Assembly: GCA_030068145.1 (NCBI GenBank)
Contig: JAPJBO010000156.1
Location: forward strand, 248,001-312,000
Source: Diplonema papillatum
Lineage: Eukaryota; Euglenozoa; Diplonemea; Diplonemida; Diplonemidae
Direction: 5' to 3'
Length of the DNA stretch: 64,000 nt
Below the pieces are notes generated by a model that was not told where the DNA came from, did no database searches, and saw only the letters and a program-made list of their open reading frames with translations. Of the stretch, positions 11,201 to 18,735 are shown one piece after another. Every line of letters begins with the position of its first letter. Within the stretch, counting starts at the first letter, position 1. The position numbers and the translations under genes are program-made.

Positions 11201-13772
11201 TATGGGATTTCCCAACGTGCCCGTCTTTTCGCCTACAAATAAAGAGGAGTGGTCTGCGTACAAAGCTCAGTTCAGCGGCAAGCGGAACGCGCAGATGTAC
11301 ACAGAAATCAACACTTCGCTGCGAGTAGCCAGTCTTCCTGACAACGGCGTGGAAAAGGTAGAGGCGGAAGCATTGTTTCGAAAGTGGATCAAAGTAATCG
11401 GCGTTCTTATCTCTGCAGCGAAGGAGTTCAGCCAGCACATGACGTTGCACCGGGGGCTGAAGGGACTGCCGCATGACGTGATCACCACGTACTCGCAGAG
11501 TCACGAAGGCCAGTTTGTTGGATGGGCTGCCCCGAGTAGCGCGTCTCAGTTGAGTGGTAATAGTACCTTTCTCGGCGACGCGACGGACTCGATCACGTTC
11601 GAAATAAACGGCGTGTCGAGGGGCATTAGCATGAAGGCGTTGTCAGCGTATCCCGAGGAGGAAGAGGTTCTGCTGCCCCCCTTCACCGGGTTTGAAGTAA
11701 AATCGGTCGTTCATCCACCGGCGGTGAAGTGGACTACAGTTCAACTGCACGTGGTGACGTATCTGTACTGGGACGATCCTTTCTTCCACGCCTTCCTGCT
11801 GCAGGTGATGAAGGATGCACAAGACGTGAGGAGGAGGCTCTCTCGCATGGCCCTTCGCCTGCTCGACTCAGAGGGGGAAGAACAACGTGAAAACGGCGTC
11901 GTAAATCTGAGCAACTACAATGCGTTGACGTTGAATGTGGAGAGCGACGTCAGCCCCTTATTCGCTGAGAGCAGAACGGCCACTGCAGACGAAGAGGCAA
12001 AAGATTCATCTGACTACTTCGCAACGATGGACGCCGTTGTTTTCACGGAGTCGAGTCAAACCGACAGGGTTTACACGTCTGTTGGTCTGTTGGAGGCCAC
12101 GAAGACGTGTTTGAATGCGTTTAAACAAGCTTACCACAGCTACGCGATTGGCACAAGCGCACCTGCGGTGTCTGACGGCAGTCTTGAATGGTCTTGTCTT
12201 CGATCCAGCATTCGTCGAAGCGTTAAAGACGTGTCCGCTGCATTGGAACATTTGTTCCCTCCAAATGTTTTCACCCGAAACGAGGCTTCGTCGCACGGAG
12301 CGTCTTTGCACATTCCTGGGCTCATCAAAGCACTCTCAACCAACTTCACATACAACAAGGTTTTCAGCTCAAAAAAGGGAGGTGGTAAGCGCAGTTACAG
12401 CGTCTGTGTGGCGTTGGATGCCCACGTCTTCGGGGAACAAGAAAAGGCGATGGACCGCGGGCTAGTAGACACACAGCTGTTCCTCGTGTTGCTCGAAGCG
12501 TTGGAAGAGCTTGGTATTGCAGCATCAGCTGTGGTGTACGGTGGCTCTGACTTTTGTGTTGCTAAGACGCCCGATGAAAGGGTAAGCGAGGGTCACATGC
12601 ACGCAGCTATCTCTGCCGCGGTACGATGCGTGAGGGAAGAAAAGGATGATAATATAAAAAGAGCGCGACGTAGAAATAGTGAGGCGGCGGGCTGGCAAGG
12701 AGCCTGTCGTTTAGTCAACGAAGGAGTATTGCGACTTGTCGTAGCAGCAGCCTTGCAGAAGTCAAAAGAGAATCCAGATCTCACAAACGAAAATAGCGAT
12801 GGGGACGGGACGACTGGTTGGGAAGGCGCGTGCAGACTGGCAGTGGAGCAGACAGGGAAGGAGGCTTTTGTTTTTGTAGTGACTGCTGGCCAGACGCCTT
12901 GGGTCGACAGCGAGGTAGGACAGGTCCTCTGTGCTGCACAGAACTCAGATCTGAAAGTGGTTGGCGTGGGGAGCTCTCTCGATGTGCACAGCGCGTTTCC
13001 CACGGCTGTCTGCGCCATGCATCATTCGCTTCTGGCAAAGGCTCTGCTCCGTGTTGCTGAGAACACCCCCCGGCCTCCCCTGGCATCCGCGGTGGCTGCG
13101 GCACCCGAAGATGCGGTCCCCATCGACGAACTGAGGAAGGAAGTCGAAGAGAGAATGGTGGGGGTGCAGCACCACATCAAAGAATTATATACCACGATGA
13201 AAGAAGTATTCGGCCGCTGGCAAGGGTTTCGCCATAAGAAATGGTTGGAGTTGGAAAGCCATGTTGAAATGTGTATGGACGCGGAAAGAGAGTTTTTTGT
13301 GTCGCCAACGGTGTGTGTGGTTTTCGGTTTGTTCTTGGCTACACTCCCCGAGCTGCACGACACAAATAAAGTAGCGTACAATGCTTTGATAAGTGTCGAC
13401 TGGCCGTCTTTCGACCCCGAGGTGAATGACTTCGACATTCATTTGCCTGACCGCGCAAGAGAGAACTTTCAATTGATGTCCCGGATGATGGCCCGATGCA
13501 GCGAGCTCGCACAGTTGCACGAAAAGTCTGCAAAGCTGGGACCTGGTCCTGCACAACGTGAGCAGATCTTCTTGTCGCGCTTGCATGAAGGTCCAACACA
13601 CGCCAGAAACCTAGCTTTAGAGCTGAGTGCTACTGGAGATGAAGACAAGGCGACGGCGCATGACTATGAGCTGTTATTCCGGAAGCTATTTTGTGGAGAG
13701 AACCCTGCACCACTTGTTGAGTTTTTAGATGTGTTCCAAAACGTGAATCAAAAAGCGGAGACCCCAACGTAG
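2223..13772 (+). CDS. MDN1: Midasin-like giant AAA+ ATPase with degenerate VWA domain
   Basis: A single 3,849-codon ORF. After a disordered N-terminus it carries six AAA modules. AAA1 has Walker A VEGATGLGKT (about residue 824) and Walker B VLILDE (889). AAA2 has ILGPHGSGKS (1136). AAA3 (from about 1398) and AAA4 (GPPSYKS, about 1702) have degraded P-loops. AAA5 has LLEGPPGIGKG (2070) with WILLDE (2141). AAA6 has VEGPTAAGKT (2404) with WVLLDN (2557). A linker of about 700 residues follows, then a VWA-like fold (about 3390-3640) and a further 200 residues. Six AAA units plus a VWA is the midasin (Rea1/Mdn1) plan, the dynein-like remodeller that strips assembly factors from pre-60S ribosomes in the nucleolus. 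Yeast Mdn1 is about 4,900 residues; here the linker and the acidic region are much reduced. The MIDAS DxSxS is replaced by D-A-H-V-F, and the C-terminal extension is unusual. It is either a divergent midasin or a paralogue. The start could be the second Met (2229). No intron is needed. Confidence 0.85.
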   Translation: MYMSSPSKQNERMQSAVEKRSEKRSPSAETATLYRRRLAQLRAPPSVHVNEKSFPAGLNPLSSNGSPGGRQPPDGKSPLMSSRANRSVGCVVGKAAVRSYVVSPLTRWQKMAVANALRYLRRHHGLTQSVTTASLARILEQEAESDPQDRTQQQTADMPAAPTASTEETKQAVRALTAVGLAHVANVDSEVIRMIGDLMDGLSDEESKLEKNMIFWALQLAVVSPSALKDSSLPHLYASLFDLKPSDFEAVSTMGPAGIYPGDPCEHEPGKDESAQKVSHQYQTNVSDEEVLISSVQNMRAHLASSMSSGVGLPAWKSSVEDTLSAFAFETASSRLSLTAETERNAEMPVAIGLHLNTNSSLHKVVADIAGMSARDVRSLVRGIFASLTFHSRTVFVIPVYSALFSALRRNKLLEWFCDSEGADPAAYGVSTLVFSMETVPGDDSKKGGVPTLLGELRRVTDTINKRVPGSRTPIVMLCLDPKRNPTRHLPFSARWGGVRVPGKRTASETFTLKCHDVAVQSPAARVVSLPRDALRALREEQTACVRASELLADRRRHLLPQLQGKSAVAGDTGITQCCSALEAKAAHLDTGSSVASMYTEPLTSRMLPLFRSGDLQRILHIVLSTRDGSLADTEAILFSFSCLLCVLPPRALNERWLDVLEAIVSLYANLSPLRPEVAELLRSKTFKDAEQEGEFVISAQFFKVLDELLLYRDAIADDQHHEETAPSMGRSQSTGRPKRQGNVSCAFSEVLTARAQLLVRPTGESIPDSFAQLRQSFLEKEDDAVSDNDTTRAASPGLVPVATTQRNVSTLKGCLLASCPIIVEGATGLGKTASVYEACRQVGIPSSKVIRFNLSAGVDVEDILGRLSLTLNGVGLTPFTLAFTQGCVLILDECNLAQESILCLVEGSIDTGQLLVGNKRLRRHPDFKLIVTQNPQSGMFSGKRESLSPAFVSRFRAVHLEPLQRHEMIAIVASRLQRHNPSDCTDLATRLVELHFSFCEKLNQNGDPLSVLTIRDLLFLCDTAPANISVRAWVLYSGRATTPSLQRLVWPVICDKLQTLGMPKFRKPSRDGRDKVGRSNSATTLLDPVDLLPDLPPWFPAEGELAKGGCVVTSRVLLLWKTLWAAKQVNRPVMILGPHGSGKSVAVLSFCHYFASVQARDGKKRQLCTVHVTENTNSANFVGQYLPAPREQARSDEPPHKKTFVNWVDGPVTLAMREGSNLVLDDLFAASAVVVERLNSVLEADAEMLLSEKEGAERLTAVGNGFSVFATGTLEMASNCSPALANRFVLVRMEAPQMENVCDELADLTKALKPKFTPSEVVETVNFLKVLCKERADLRKVIRVLQASSSVAGVQECIVMLFAPPNASWFGALSAPTLPPSLYALSRTVSFCLKSKMPVLILDSDGEWDFPDRLYPQNGATDPMTCYRIACTPSSLVQEWWCVSLPKERGEVHTVAGPLKRAFEEGRPVFLEDLEHLPASELADLATVLDSFTWEGVHASPGFGVVAAGDVDAVRKLVPHRLRHMFHEVLAPFPVEKDFAFYLSNASHPPATSSHSPAIAAAAAKLAQTEPVFMTIRLFKISLTRLSRLRSGSSLQTATRDDFALSVGSLFANHANVTGILQKAGVLSAEAVAEFEQPRSISLDEASNTLIFTGWRFSCRVTREQSALDPKRTKLVLSTLPEPAIDALTALALATASEEVFVLKGPPSYKSHVADVYTKISGVPASSIHLSCTAEAHDLVGSMHPFSTESFVSYAAEQRALLQDWPVIGAGSETYFGQLRARETEVHNFLADEEAGPRGDNPGSTTVFCVKDGPLLAAFKRKLGIVLESAALASDSLYASLSNVFRRREFCASMYPGSGSYFPLPRRPIVLVYTCGRNAKLPKCLTRFATSFLCTPYTDAQVDDLLASLVPSALSSPSDARQLVIAMRRLCPHASLRWLMRWMSFVVHYPSSTDQVSCRQRIMAGHEMLFSSNEKDEAHRIETVRALGPQWAPGATAMPRPQAEAPEGASHGSEFMLWLMRSLWHVSLYLQHASHSITSLLPDGCVLSQSLAGNMARVLAAATLSIPLLLEGPPGIGKGYVIQQTARILGCTFRRVQMSGGVTVDQLFGTTLPVVRDGKRVFEFRKGVLTSAMDLEGTVWILLDEFNLAPYDVQQALIPYLSAPAAANLQNKSNLRFFAAVNPVSTGGGRAHIPASLQDYFVSVSLSDLSDSEVNMVGYEKLKVVSLPEQYMHEVLAAHKAVLDLYRKQAIGDGDDPVNVRTLEKVALLLEAKVQHSKIVRFDEAERHGDDSLRSNKDANVALYVLRVLDVVYRWRFTSDTDREKVEAAITNKTPTLQQDATTLNSSPRSATRITVKDDMVYFDDVGVRRGGNPSITQYTSYSREVINRLRALAVASSSSLAVLVEGPTAAGKTALVHEFARLAARRLVILTMAPNTDGGDLKGSWLPYAFDRRDNTELVKEILQLAANVHSPKVMRALGPVVRGLASAVRSTGWRIVDTRLLAELCSIIAVTDVAKREEAYRLKNLANLMSDASEAIVFRFEPSQLVRAIRNGDWVLLDNVDWAPQATIEQLNSLLEADASLQLYEISGSEPVLTKGKGIHADFRLFLTANPKRGHAARLSQALLNRVVRLVVHELSETDFVLHRDKSTFSLNGATLEAVPGASVSTRKSGSASEAKNISDRRGLESSAVYERDSELVVGAVVAEHTTLMRLALSFHRFAREQAALPGMTYALSPRALIRSLATWEEKLYSVSELCAALLIDHLPVLSAASMGAVANVAKIDAKLSQYLRDALYSLGMPRLYTLTASRTEKPGQKALFKDKDQPDVKGPDSAAEREESLSKQPKKKRDTSNKDNERQISSGVGVSAEMRVLKNFDKAKLLHKGHYSLAAPGSIIGITADDRQNEGFLATHDRAGLSEFGHTLASTWRSKAGGVLEELLANLVAPTASDRLGNVLGACEEMTMLLPLYPGRDAIDLLVLKLYTMEGPDVDRFMGFPNVPVFSPTNKEEWSAYKAQFSGKRNAQMYTEINTSLRVASLPDNGVEKVEAEALFRKWIKVIGVLISAAKEFSQHMTLHRGLKGLPHDVITTYSQSHEGQFVGWAAPSSASQLSGNSTFLGDATDSITFEINGVSRGISMKALSAYPEEEEVLLPPFTGFEVKSVVHPPAVKWTTVQLHVVTYLYWDDPFFHAFLLQVMKDAQDVRRRLSRMALRLLDSEGEEQRENGVVNLSNYNALTLNVESDVSPLFAESRTATADEEAKDSSDYFATMDAVVFTESSQTDRVYTSVGLLEATKTCLNAFKQAYHSYAIGTSAPAVSDGSLEWSCLRSSIRRSVKDVSAALEHLFPPNVFTRNEASSHGASLHIPGLIKALSTNFTYNKVFSSKKGGGKRSYSVCVALDAHVFGEQEKAMDRGLVDTQLFLVLLEALEELGIAASAVVYGGSDFCVAKTPDERVSEGHMHAAISAAVRCVREEKDDNIKRARRRNSEAAGWQGACRLVNEGVLRLVVAAALQKSKENPDLTNENSDGDGTTGWEGACRLAVEQTGKEAFVFVVTAGQTPWVDSEVGQVLCAAQNSDLKVVGVGSSLDVHSAFPTAVCAMHHSLLAKALLRVAENTPRPPLASAVAAAPEDAVPIDELRKEVEERMVGVQHHIKELYTTMKEVFGRWQGFRHKKWLELESHVEMCMDAEREFFVSPTVCVVFGLFLATLPELHDTNKVAYNALISVDWPSFDPEVNDFDIHLPDRARENFQLMSRMMARCSELAQLHEKSAKLGPGPAQREQIFLSRLHEGPTHARNLALELSATGDEDKATAHDYELLFRKLFCGENPAPLVEFLDVFQNVNQKAETPT

Positions 13773-14405
13773 GGAAGGTCAGAAGGGGGAGTTAAACTGC
13801 ATTCTTTTGACAATTTACAATAGCGGGAAATCAAGGCCAGAGTACCGCAGGAAGGATCGCTGGAGAAGTATCTGATATTCATGCGACTTTGCAGTTTCCT
13901 TGGTTGAGATACCGAAAAAATGCAGTTCGACCCCTAGTAGAGGATAAGGGCTTCTGACCTTCTATAAGAAGTCCACTGGTGCGCAGACTATTGGCGCGCA
14001 CCTGGCAAAGGCAAACAATCGAGCGGATTCAACTGTTATTAGTTTTGACCTTTTCCTGGTGTGAGAAATGTCTGCATTTCCGAGACCTTTCCGACACCCT
14101 CTCACCTATCAGCCCCGCTGTGAAAAGTCGCTGAGGGCTGCTGGTAGGCATCATTCACGTCACTTTGCCTTTTTTTCTCGTGCGGTACTTACGGCGGTCA
14201 GCCAGTTTCGAAGCCAGCTGAGTGCGAGCTCGAGAGTCCAATTTTCCCGAAGAAAGCTGGAACTCCCTCTGTTACTTGTTTCCATCAAGCCGAACATACT
14301 CACCGAAAGCTTCACGGTTGAGTGAATTCCTTGGATCTCTTTAACACAGGCCCACCTGATGCGCGCCGAGACAGTATCTTATCGAGTCTGAGCCTGAAAC
14401 GGCGA
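13773..14405. other. Intergenic / 5' region of the thiolase-like gene
   Basis: About 630 bases between the midasin-like stop and the first in-frame ATG of the thiolase-like gene. The sequence is mixed, with a T-run near 14168. A short plus-strand ORF (14068-14325) has no recognisable feature. The thiolase frame is open back to 14322 but without an ATG before 14406. Promoter elements cannot be assigned. Confidence 0.4.
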
Positions 14406-14456
14406 ATGCACCGCACCAGCTTTATCCAGGTTCACAAAGGAAAAAGTTTCCGAAAA

Positions 14457-16094
14457 ATGAGCGAGGACACGACACCAGTGATAGTAGGCGTCGGACGCTG
14501 CCGGTCGAGGTCGGAGGATGTTACGCCTTTGGAATTGATGGTTCAGTCAGCAAAGAGAGCTTTTGCTGATGCAGGAGTAGAAAGCGCCAAAGTTGATTGT
14601 GTGGCAACAGTTCCTTGTTTGTACGAGATGCTGATGCCTGGCATGACACCGCACTACCGGAACATGCCGCGATCAGCGGCTGAAGCGTTGGGGTGTCACG
14701 ATGCTGTGACTGCTAACAAGCTTTTTACAGTGCATACAATGCGCGGAGGCCAATCGCCTCACTTGCTCATGTCTGCTATTTGCGACATGGTAGCCAAGGG
14801 TGAAGTCAAGAGCGCAGTTGTGTTGAGCTCAGAGGCGACAGGCTGTTTCAAAACGAGGGTCAGAAAGTACGGTGAAATGCCCAAAGGAGCTGAACAGGTC
14901 TTCGACATGACAGGAAGTAACATTACCCCTCAAAGTCAGGATAAGCACATGCGATGGGGGGACGACCCGGGTGGCAGCCCAGTCGAACTTCACCCACTTC
15001 ACCGGCACACGACGTACACGCCAGACATGGTAGTTCACGGACTCGCGCCAGCACCCGCCGTCTATTCCCTCTTTGAGCAGGCATACAAGCGGAAGTATTA
15101 CGCAGACACAACAAGAGAGGACTATCAAAAGAAGATCAGCGACTTTTTGAGCGAGATGTCGCCGGCGACCGAGGACGCGGTTAACCGTGAGTACGCATGG
15201 CATTCCTGCCGCAGATCAGCGGAAGAGATTGGGGCGGTGACAGGCAAAAATCGCATGGTTTATTACCCATACACGAAAAGCATGAATTCTTTTCTGGACG
15301 TCAATCAAGGCGCATCAATCGTGATCATGAGTGTATCTGAGGCGAAACGACGAGGAATCCCATCTTCTCAGTATATTTACACCCACGCACGATGCGAGTT
15401 GACAGAGGTACCGGAAGCCCCCACCACCCGACGAGACTTGTGCGACCTGTCCGCAGTGAAGTGTCTCCGGGAGCTACTCGAGGGTCAGCTTGGGAAGCCA
15501 CTTTCAGCCTGTAAGTATTTTGACATTTACAGCTGCTTCCCTTCTGCCATCCGAATAGTTAGCCGCCATCTTGGTATCGATTCGTCAAGCGGTGCCGCGC
15601 TGACGCTGACGGGAGGCATGCCATTCTACGGCGGCGCGGGAAATTCTTACGTGATGCACTCCATTTGCGCGGCAGTAGAAAAGGTACGGCAAGACCCGTC
15701 TTCTCTGTGTCTAGTTACAGGAAACGGTGGCTACCTTTCGAAGCACACTGCAGCCGTGTACAGCACAGCGCCATGCGCCTGGAAAATGTGCGACCTGAAG
15801 GCCGACCAAGCACGCGTGTCCGGAACTGCGAACACCGTCACCATCGATAAAAGGCCCAACGGAGACGGCGTTCTCGAAGTCTGGACTGCCGAGTATCGGG
15901 CAGGCAAACCTGTGAGAGTAATGGGTGTCGGCACCATGAATGCCACAGGGAATCGCTTCGTGGCTCAGACCACGGAGAAAAGCTTAATAGCACAGATTAT
16001 GGGCAACGACGTGTTTGACCTCCCGGTGACAGTGCAAAGCAGCCGTATCAGGGCCGAATTTAAGTTACGCGAACCGAATTCGGCGCACCTGTAA
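14457..16094 (+). CDS. Thiolase-like protein type 1 (TLP1/SCP2-thiolase family), probably peroxisomal
   Basis: 545 residues from the ATG at 14457, where the conserved fold starts at once (TPVIVGVGR). An earlier in-frame ATG at 14406 would add 17 mostly basic residues. The thiolase fold is clear: the N-terminal half ends in an S-S-E-A strand, and the C-terminal half carries GGMPFYGGAGN and the GNGGYLSKH loop that is typical of the family. The last roughly 120 residues match the additional C-terminal domain of TLP1-type proteins. At the position of the usual nucleophilic Cys the sequence reads TMRGGQSPH, so the first catalytic Cys is absent, as is common in TLP1 members. Classical Claisen or thiolysis chemistry is therefore doubtful. 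The C-terminus is -AHL, which fits the peroxisomal PTS1 pattern [SAC][KRH][LM]. A role in peroxisomal acyl-CoA metabolism is inferred. Confidence 0.88.
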   Translation: MSEDTTPVIVGVGRCRSRSEDVTPLELMVQSAKRAFADAGVESAKVDCVATVPCLYEMLMPGMTPHYRNMPRSAAEALGCHDAVTANKLFTVHTMRGGQSPHLLMSAICDMVAKGEVKSAVVLSSEATGCFKTRVRKYGEMPKGAEQVFDMTGSNITPQSQDKHMRWGDDPGGSPVELHPLHRHTTYTPDMVVHGLAPAPAVYSLFEQAYKRKYYADTTREDYQKKISDFLSEMSPATEDAVNREYAWHSCRRSAEEIGAVTGKNRMVYYPYTKSMNSFLDVNQGASIVIMSVSEAKRRGIPSSQYIYTHARCELTEVPEAPTTRRDLCDLSAVKCLRELLEGQLGKPLSACKYFDIYSCFPSAIRIVSRHLGIDSSSGAALTLTGGMPFYGGAGNSYVMHSICAAVEKVRQDPSSLCLVTGNGGYLSKHTAAVYSTAPCAWKMCDLKADQARVSGTANTVTIDKRPNGDGVLEVWTAEYRAGKPVRVMGVGTMNATGNRFVAQTTEKSLIAQIMGNDVFDLPVTVQSSRIRAEFKLREPNSAHL

Positions 16095-16975
16095 GGGTAT
16101 GCGCCAGGGCTTTCGCTCCGTTTTCGGTCTCAGAAAGATTACGTGGTCCACATCAAGGTTCGAGGGGAGAAAACCTTCCTCCTATGCGGCTGGCAAAAGA
16201 TAGCGTCACTACTGGACTTGGCGCCACTTGGCTGTGCGGCCTTGGCGACTTGTCAGACCGACCGAGTCCCCAGCATGGACCTACCTGTGGGTCACGTGGA
16301 AGCAATAAATCAAAACCACAAGTGGTACCGTGTGTGTCCACACGTGGAAAGACACGTGGGGGAAAAAAGTCCGAAAATGATAACCACACGTTCCACACGT
16401 GGAGCGTAAGCCCTGGTATGCGCACAATCAACGTGGCTTCAACGACGAAAACGGAGCTCGTTAAAATGCAAGCAAAGCCCTGCCAACGTATTAATGTTGC
16501 ACATTTCAAGGTCCGACAAGATACCGCTTGTGCGAACGACACACAAAGCGTGTGAACACCGTCGAAAGCTGGGGTATCATTCTTACATGGCTACATTGAC
16601 GGACATCCTGAGGTCACGACGCTGCTTCAAATATGAGGCGATGCCAAAAAGGGGTGGGTTGTGTGGCATGCGTATGCAAGGGACCTCTAAACCCAGAGAA
16701 ACGGGGTCGCTCAGAAGAAGGCTTCCGATGGATGAACCCCCATTCGCCTCAGAATACGGGTTGGGATACTTCAGTTCTTTCCCATTTACTCAAGGCTAGA
16801 CCAGTCTACAACATCCTTCCCCCCTTTTTGGCATCTTACCATATCGCGCAGTGGGCGAGATCTTCGTTGATTGATCGTATATTGTCACCGGAAACCGAGA
16901 GACAATGCTTACGGCCGGCCTCTCTCAGTTTCGACTTCCACGCCGACCTTCAAAATGAAATGGAAGAACCTACAC
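16095..16975. other. Repeat-rich intergenic region
   Basis: No supported gene. 16295-16405 holds several CACGTG/CCACACGTGG hexamers in both orientations. 16820-16844 holds an end motif (C-run then TTTTTGGCATCTTACCATAT) shared with the foldback element at 61.2-62.8 kb. The short ORFs here show no conserved features. Confidence 0.45.
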
Positions 16976-17118
16976 GTGAGTCGAGTCTCAGAAGCTGGGC
17001 TAAAGCTGAAGATTAAAAAGTGGGTGTCCCACCTGCTTTTCGGGTGTGCATTTACACGTGTTTCGGTTACAGCACGGGCACAACCTCTTTAGCTCGCTCC
17101 AGCTTCTGGACTTCACCT
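16976..17118. mobile_element. Hairpin MITE-like element, copy 1
   Basis: The left end GTGAGTCGAGTCTCAGAAGC is the inverted, imperfect partner of the right end CCAGCTTCTGGACTTCACC, leaving a stem-loop of about 140 bp with AAAAAGTGGGTGTCCCAC in the interior. Related copies lie at 43130-43265 and 53107-53226, sharing the outer arms and the AAAAAGCGTGTG core. There is no coding capacity. The small size, terminal inverted repeats and dispersal suggest a non-autonomous DNA element. Target-site duplications are not clear. Confidence 0.55.
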
Positions 17119-17939
17119 CGTATCGGCACCGTGTATCTGTGTTTACGCTCCTGCAAGGCCTTTCGTTGTTTCACCGAGAGTTGGGGAAAAATTAACCTCC
17201 TCCTCATCCCCTCTCTTTTTTGAAAGTTGTAGGATTCCAGGGCAAACGCTGTGACTCGTGTGACAGTGTGGGCTGGCATCGGTGCTGCCAGTGCCCGGGG
17301 CTCAGCCCCGGAGAGCCGCGGCAGCCTCATGGGGTCAAGGCTCTCCGGAATCTACTCGAACAACAAAGAAGCCTTCGACTGTTTCCCCCTTCGATCCATT
17401 CCCAGGGCCAATTACCCAGCACCATTTTCATACTCTTTTCCCAAAATCCAGCACGATATCCAACCTTTTGCCCGCGAGCTCCGGGTTCCCCAACTTGTGA
17501 GGCGGCGGTCGTTGTCCTTGATCTCCTTTGCATACTTCGATTGCTTGAGCTCTTCATGAAAGCGCCGTACGTTCGCGTGTACTCGCCTCTGCTCTTACGA
17601 AGCTCTGTGGATTCATCACCGCCAGTGACCGCTGCACCACCCGAGTCCCCTACTCGGGTGAGCTAACGTGCTGGCGTGATCGGCCTCCTTCCACTAATCC
17701 CGTACTCTCCCGTACTCTAGACCCAGCATGCGCGGCAGGTGGTCCTGCATCCTATGACAGCGGCACGGCTGTAGGATGTGCTGCTAGCTGGTTGCATTCA
17801 AACGATGAATCGAGCTGTCGGTAGTTTTACGGGGGTTTGTACTTTGCAACATTTGACGTCCAATCGCTCACCCAGATTTTCTTTCTGTTTTGTTCGGCAG
17901 GGCTTTCTTCAGGTTTTGGGGTTTCTGGCTTCGAAGGAG
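17119..17939. other. Intergenic region, no supported gene
   Basis: About 800 bases with overlapping ORFs up to 148 codons in several frames (17220-17666 the longest). None has a recognisable domain, a convincing start or splice borders. Nothing else is seen. Confidence 0.35.
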
Positions 17940-18035
17940 GCAAAAATCGGGTCATTCCCCAATATGCTATTAAAGTTTGCCAGCTTCCCCATTATGCTAT
18001 TAAAGCGGTGCTAAAAAATTTCCCCGTCATGCTAT
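17940..18035. repeat. Left array of an AT-rich repeat (CCCCATTATGCTATTAAAG)
   Basis: Three imperfect units of about 30-35 bp share the core CCCCATTATGCTATTAAAG. The same unit recurs in inverse orientation at 20890-21045, so the two arrays face each other across about 2.9 kb. They may be the subterminal repeats of one large, degraded transposon. Confidence 0.55.
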
Positions 18036-18079
18036 CGAACATAGTTCTTTTTTTCTACCGACCAAGATGCGACTCTTCT

Positions 18080-18640
18080 TAAGAGACGTCCACTGCAAAT
18101 GAGGTAGAAGAAGAAGAAGAGGACGAAGAGAGCGACTTCGAACCCGGACCTACGACGTGTAAAGAAGACGAAGACAAGCCTGTCGCCGACATGTCTGAGA
18201 ACACTCAGGCGTATTACAAGTATTGACATGGAAGAAAGAAGCGTGCGGGAAAGAAGGCTCTGGAGCAGGTTGCGAGAGGTTGGGTTTCTGACAAACCGTA
18301 CCCTGGGACGACCGATAGGCTGGTGACCGTTTGATTCGGCATGAAGTCAAGCAGCACAGGATCAGTGGCTTTCTCGTAGTTCCAGAAACGAAGAAAAAGA
18401 AGAAGCTGGAACAGAGCCAGGAAAAGGTGATCCGGGCTCTGTTCCAGCTTTCGCAGGCTGCTTTCACTGAGCCAACAGGGCCGCCAAGAATTCATTGGTG
18501 TTTTGGGGCTTCCCCACATTGTTCACGAGGAAGACGCTGACTTTGACGACAACTGTGACAAGCTCAACGTCAAAATCAACACGTTCGACGCAATGAAATC
18601 CAGGTCGCTCATCCTAAAACCGCGTCCTAAAATAGCGTAA
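18080..18640 (+). pseudogene. Degraded coding remnant with acidic tract
   Basis: From 18095 the plus strand reads an acidic stretch (EVEEEEEDEESDFEPG) to a stop at 18228. Protein-like sequence then continues in other frames (ARGWVSDKPYPGTTDRL) until further stops. Frame changes and stops rule out an intact gene. It sits between the left AT-rich array and the TIR element and is probably part of an old mobile element. No family is recognised. Confidence 0.3.
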
Positions 18641-18735
18641 GTTTTGTTGCTCACTTTTTGCCTCGATTTATCATTTTATGAGCTTTCTTTCACATCTATG
18701 CAGTCACCAAAAAATAGGCGATATTTTACACTTTT

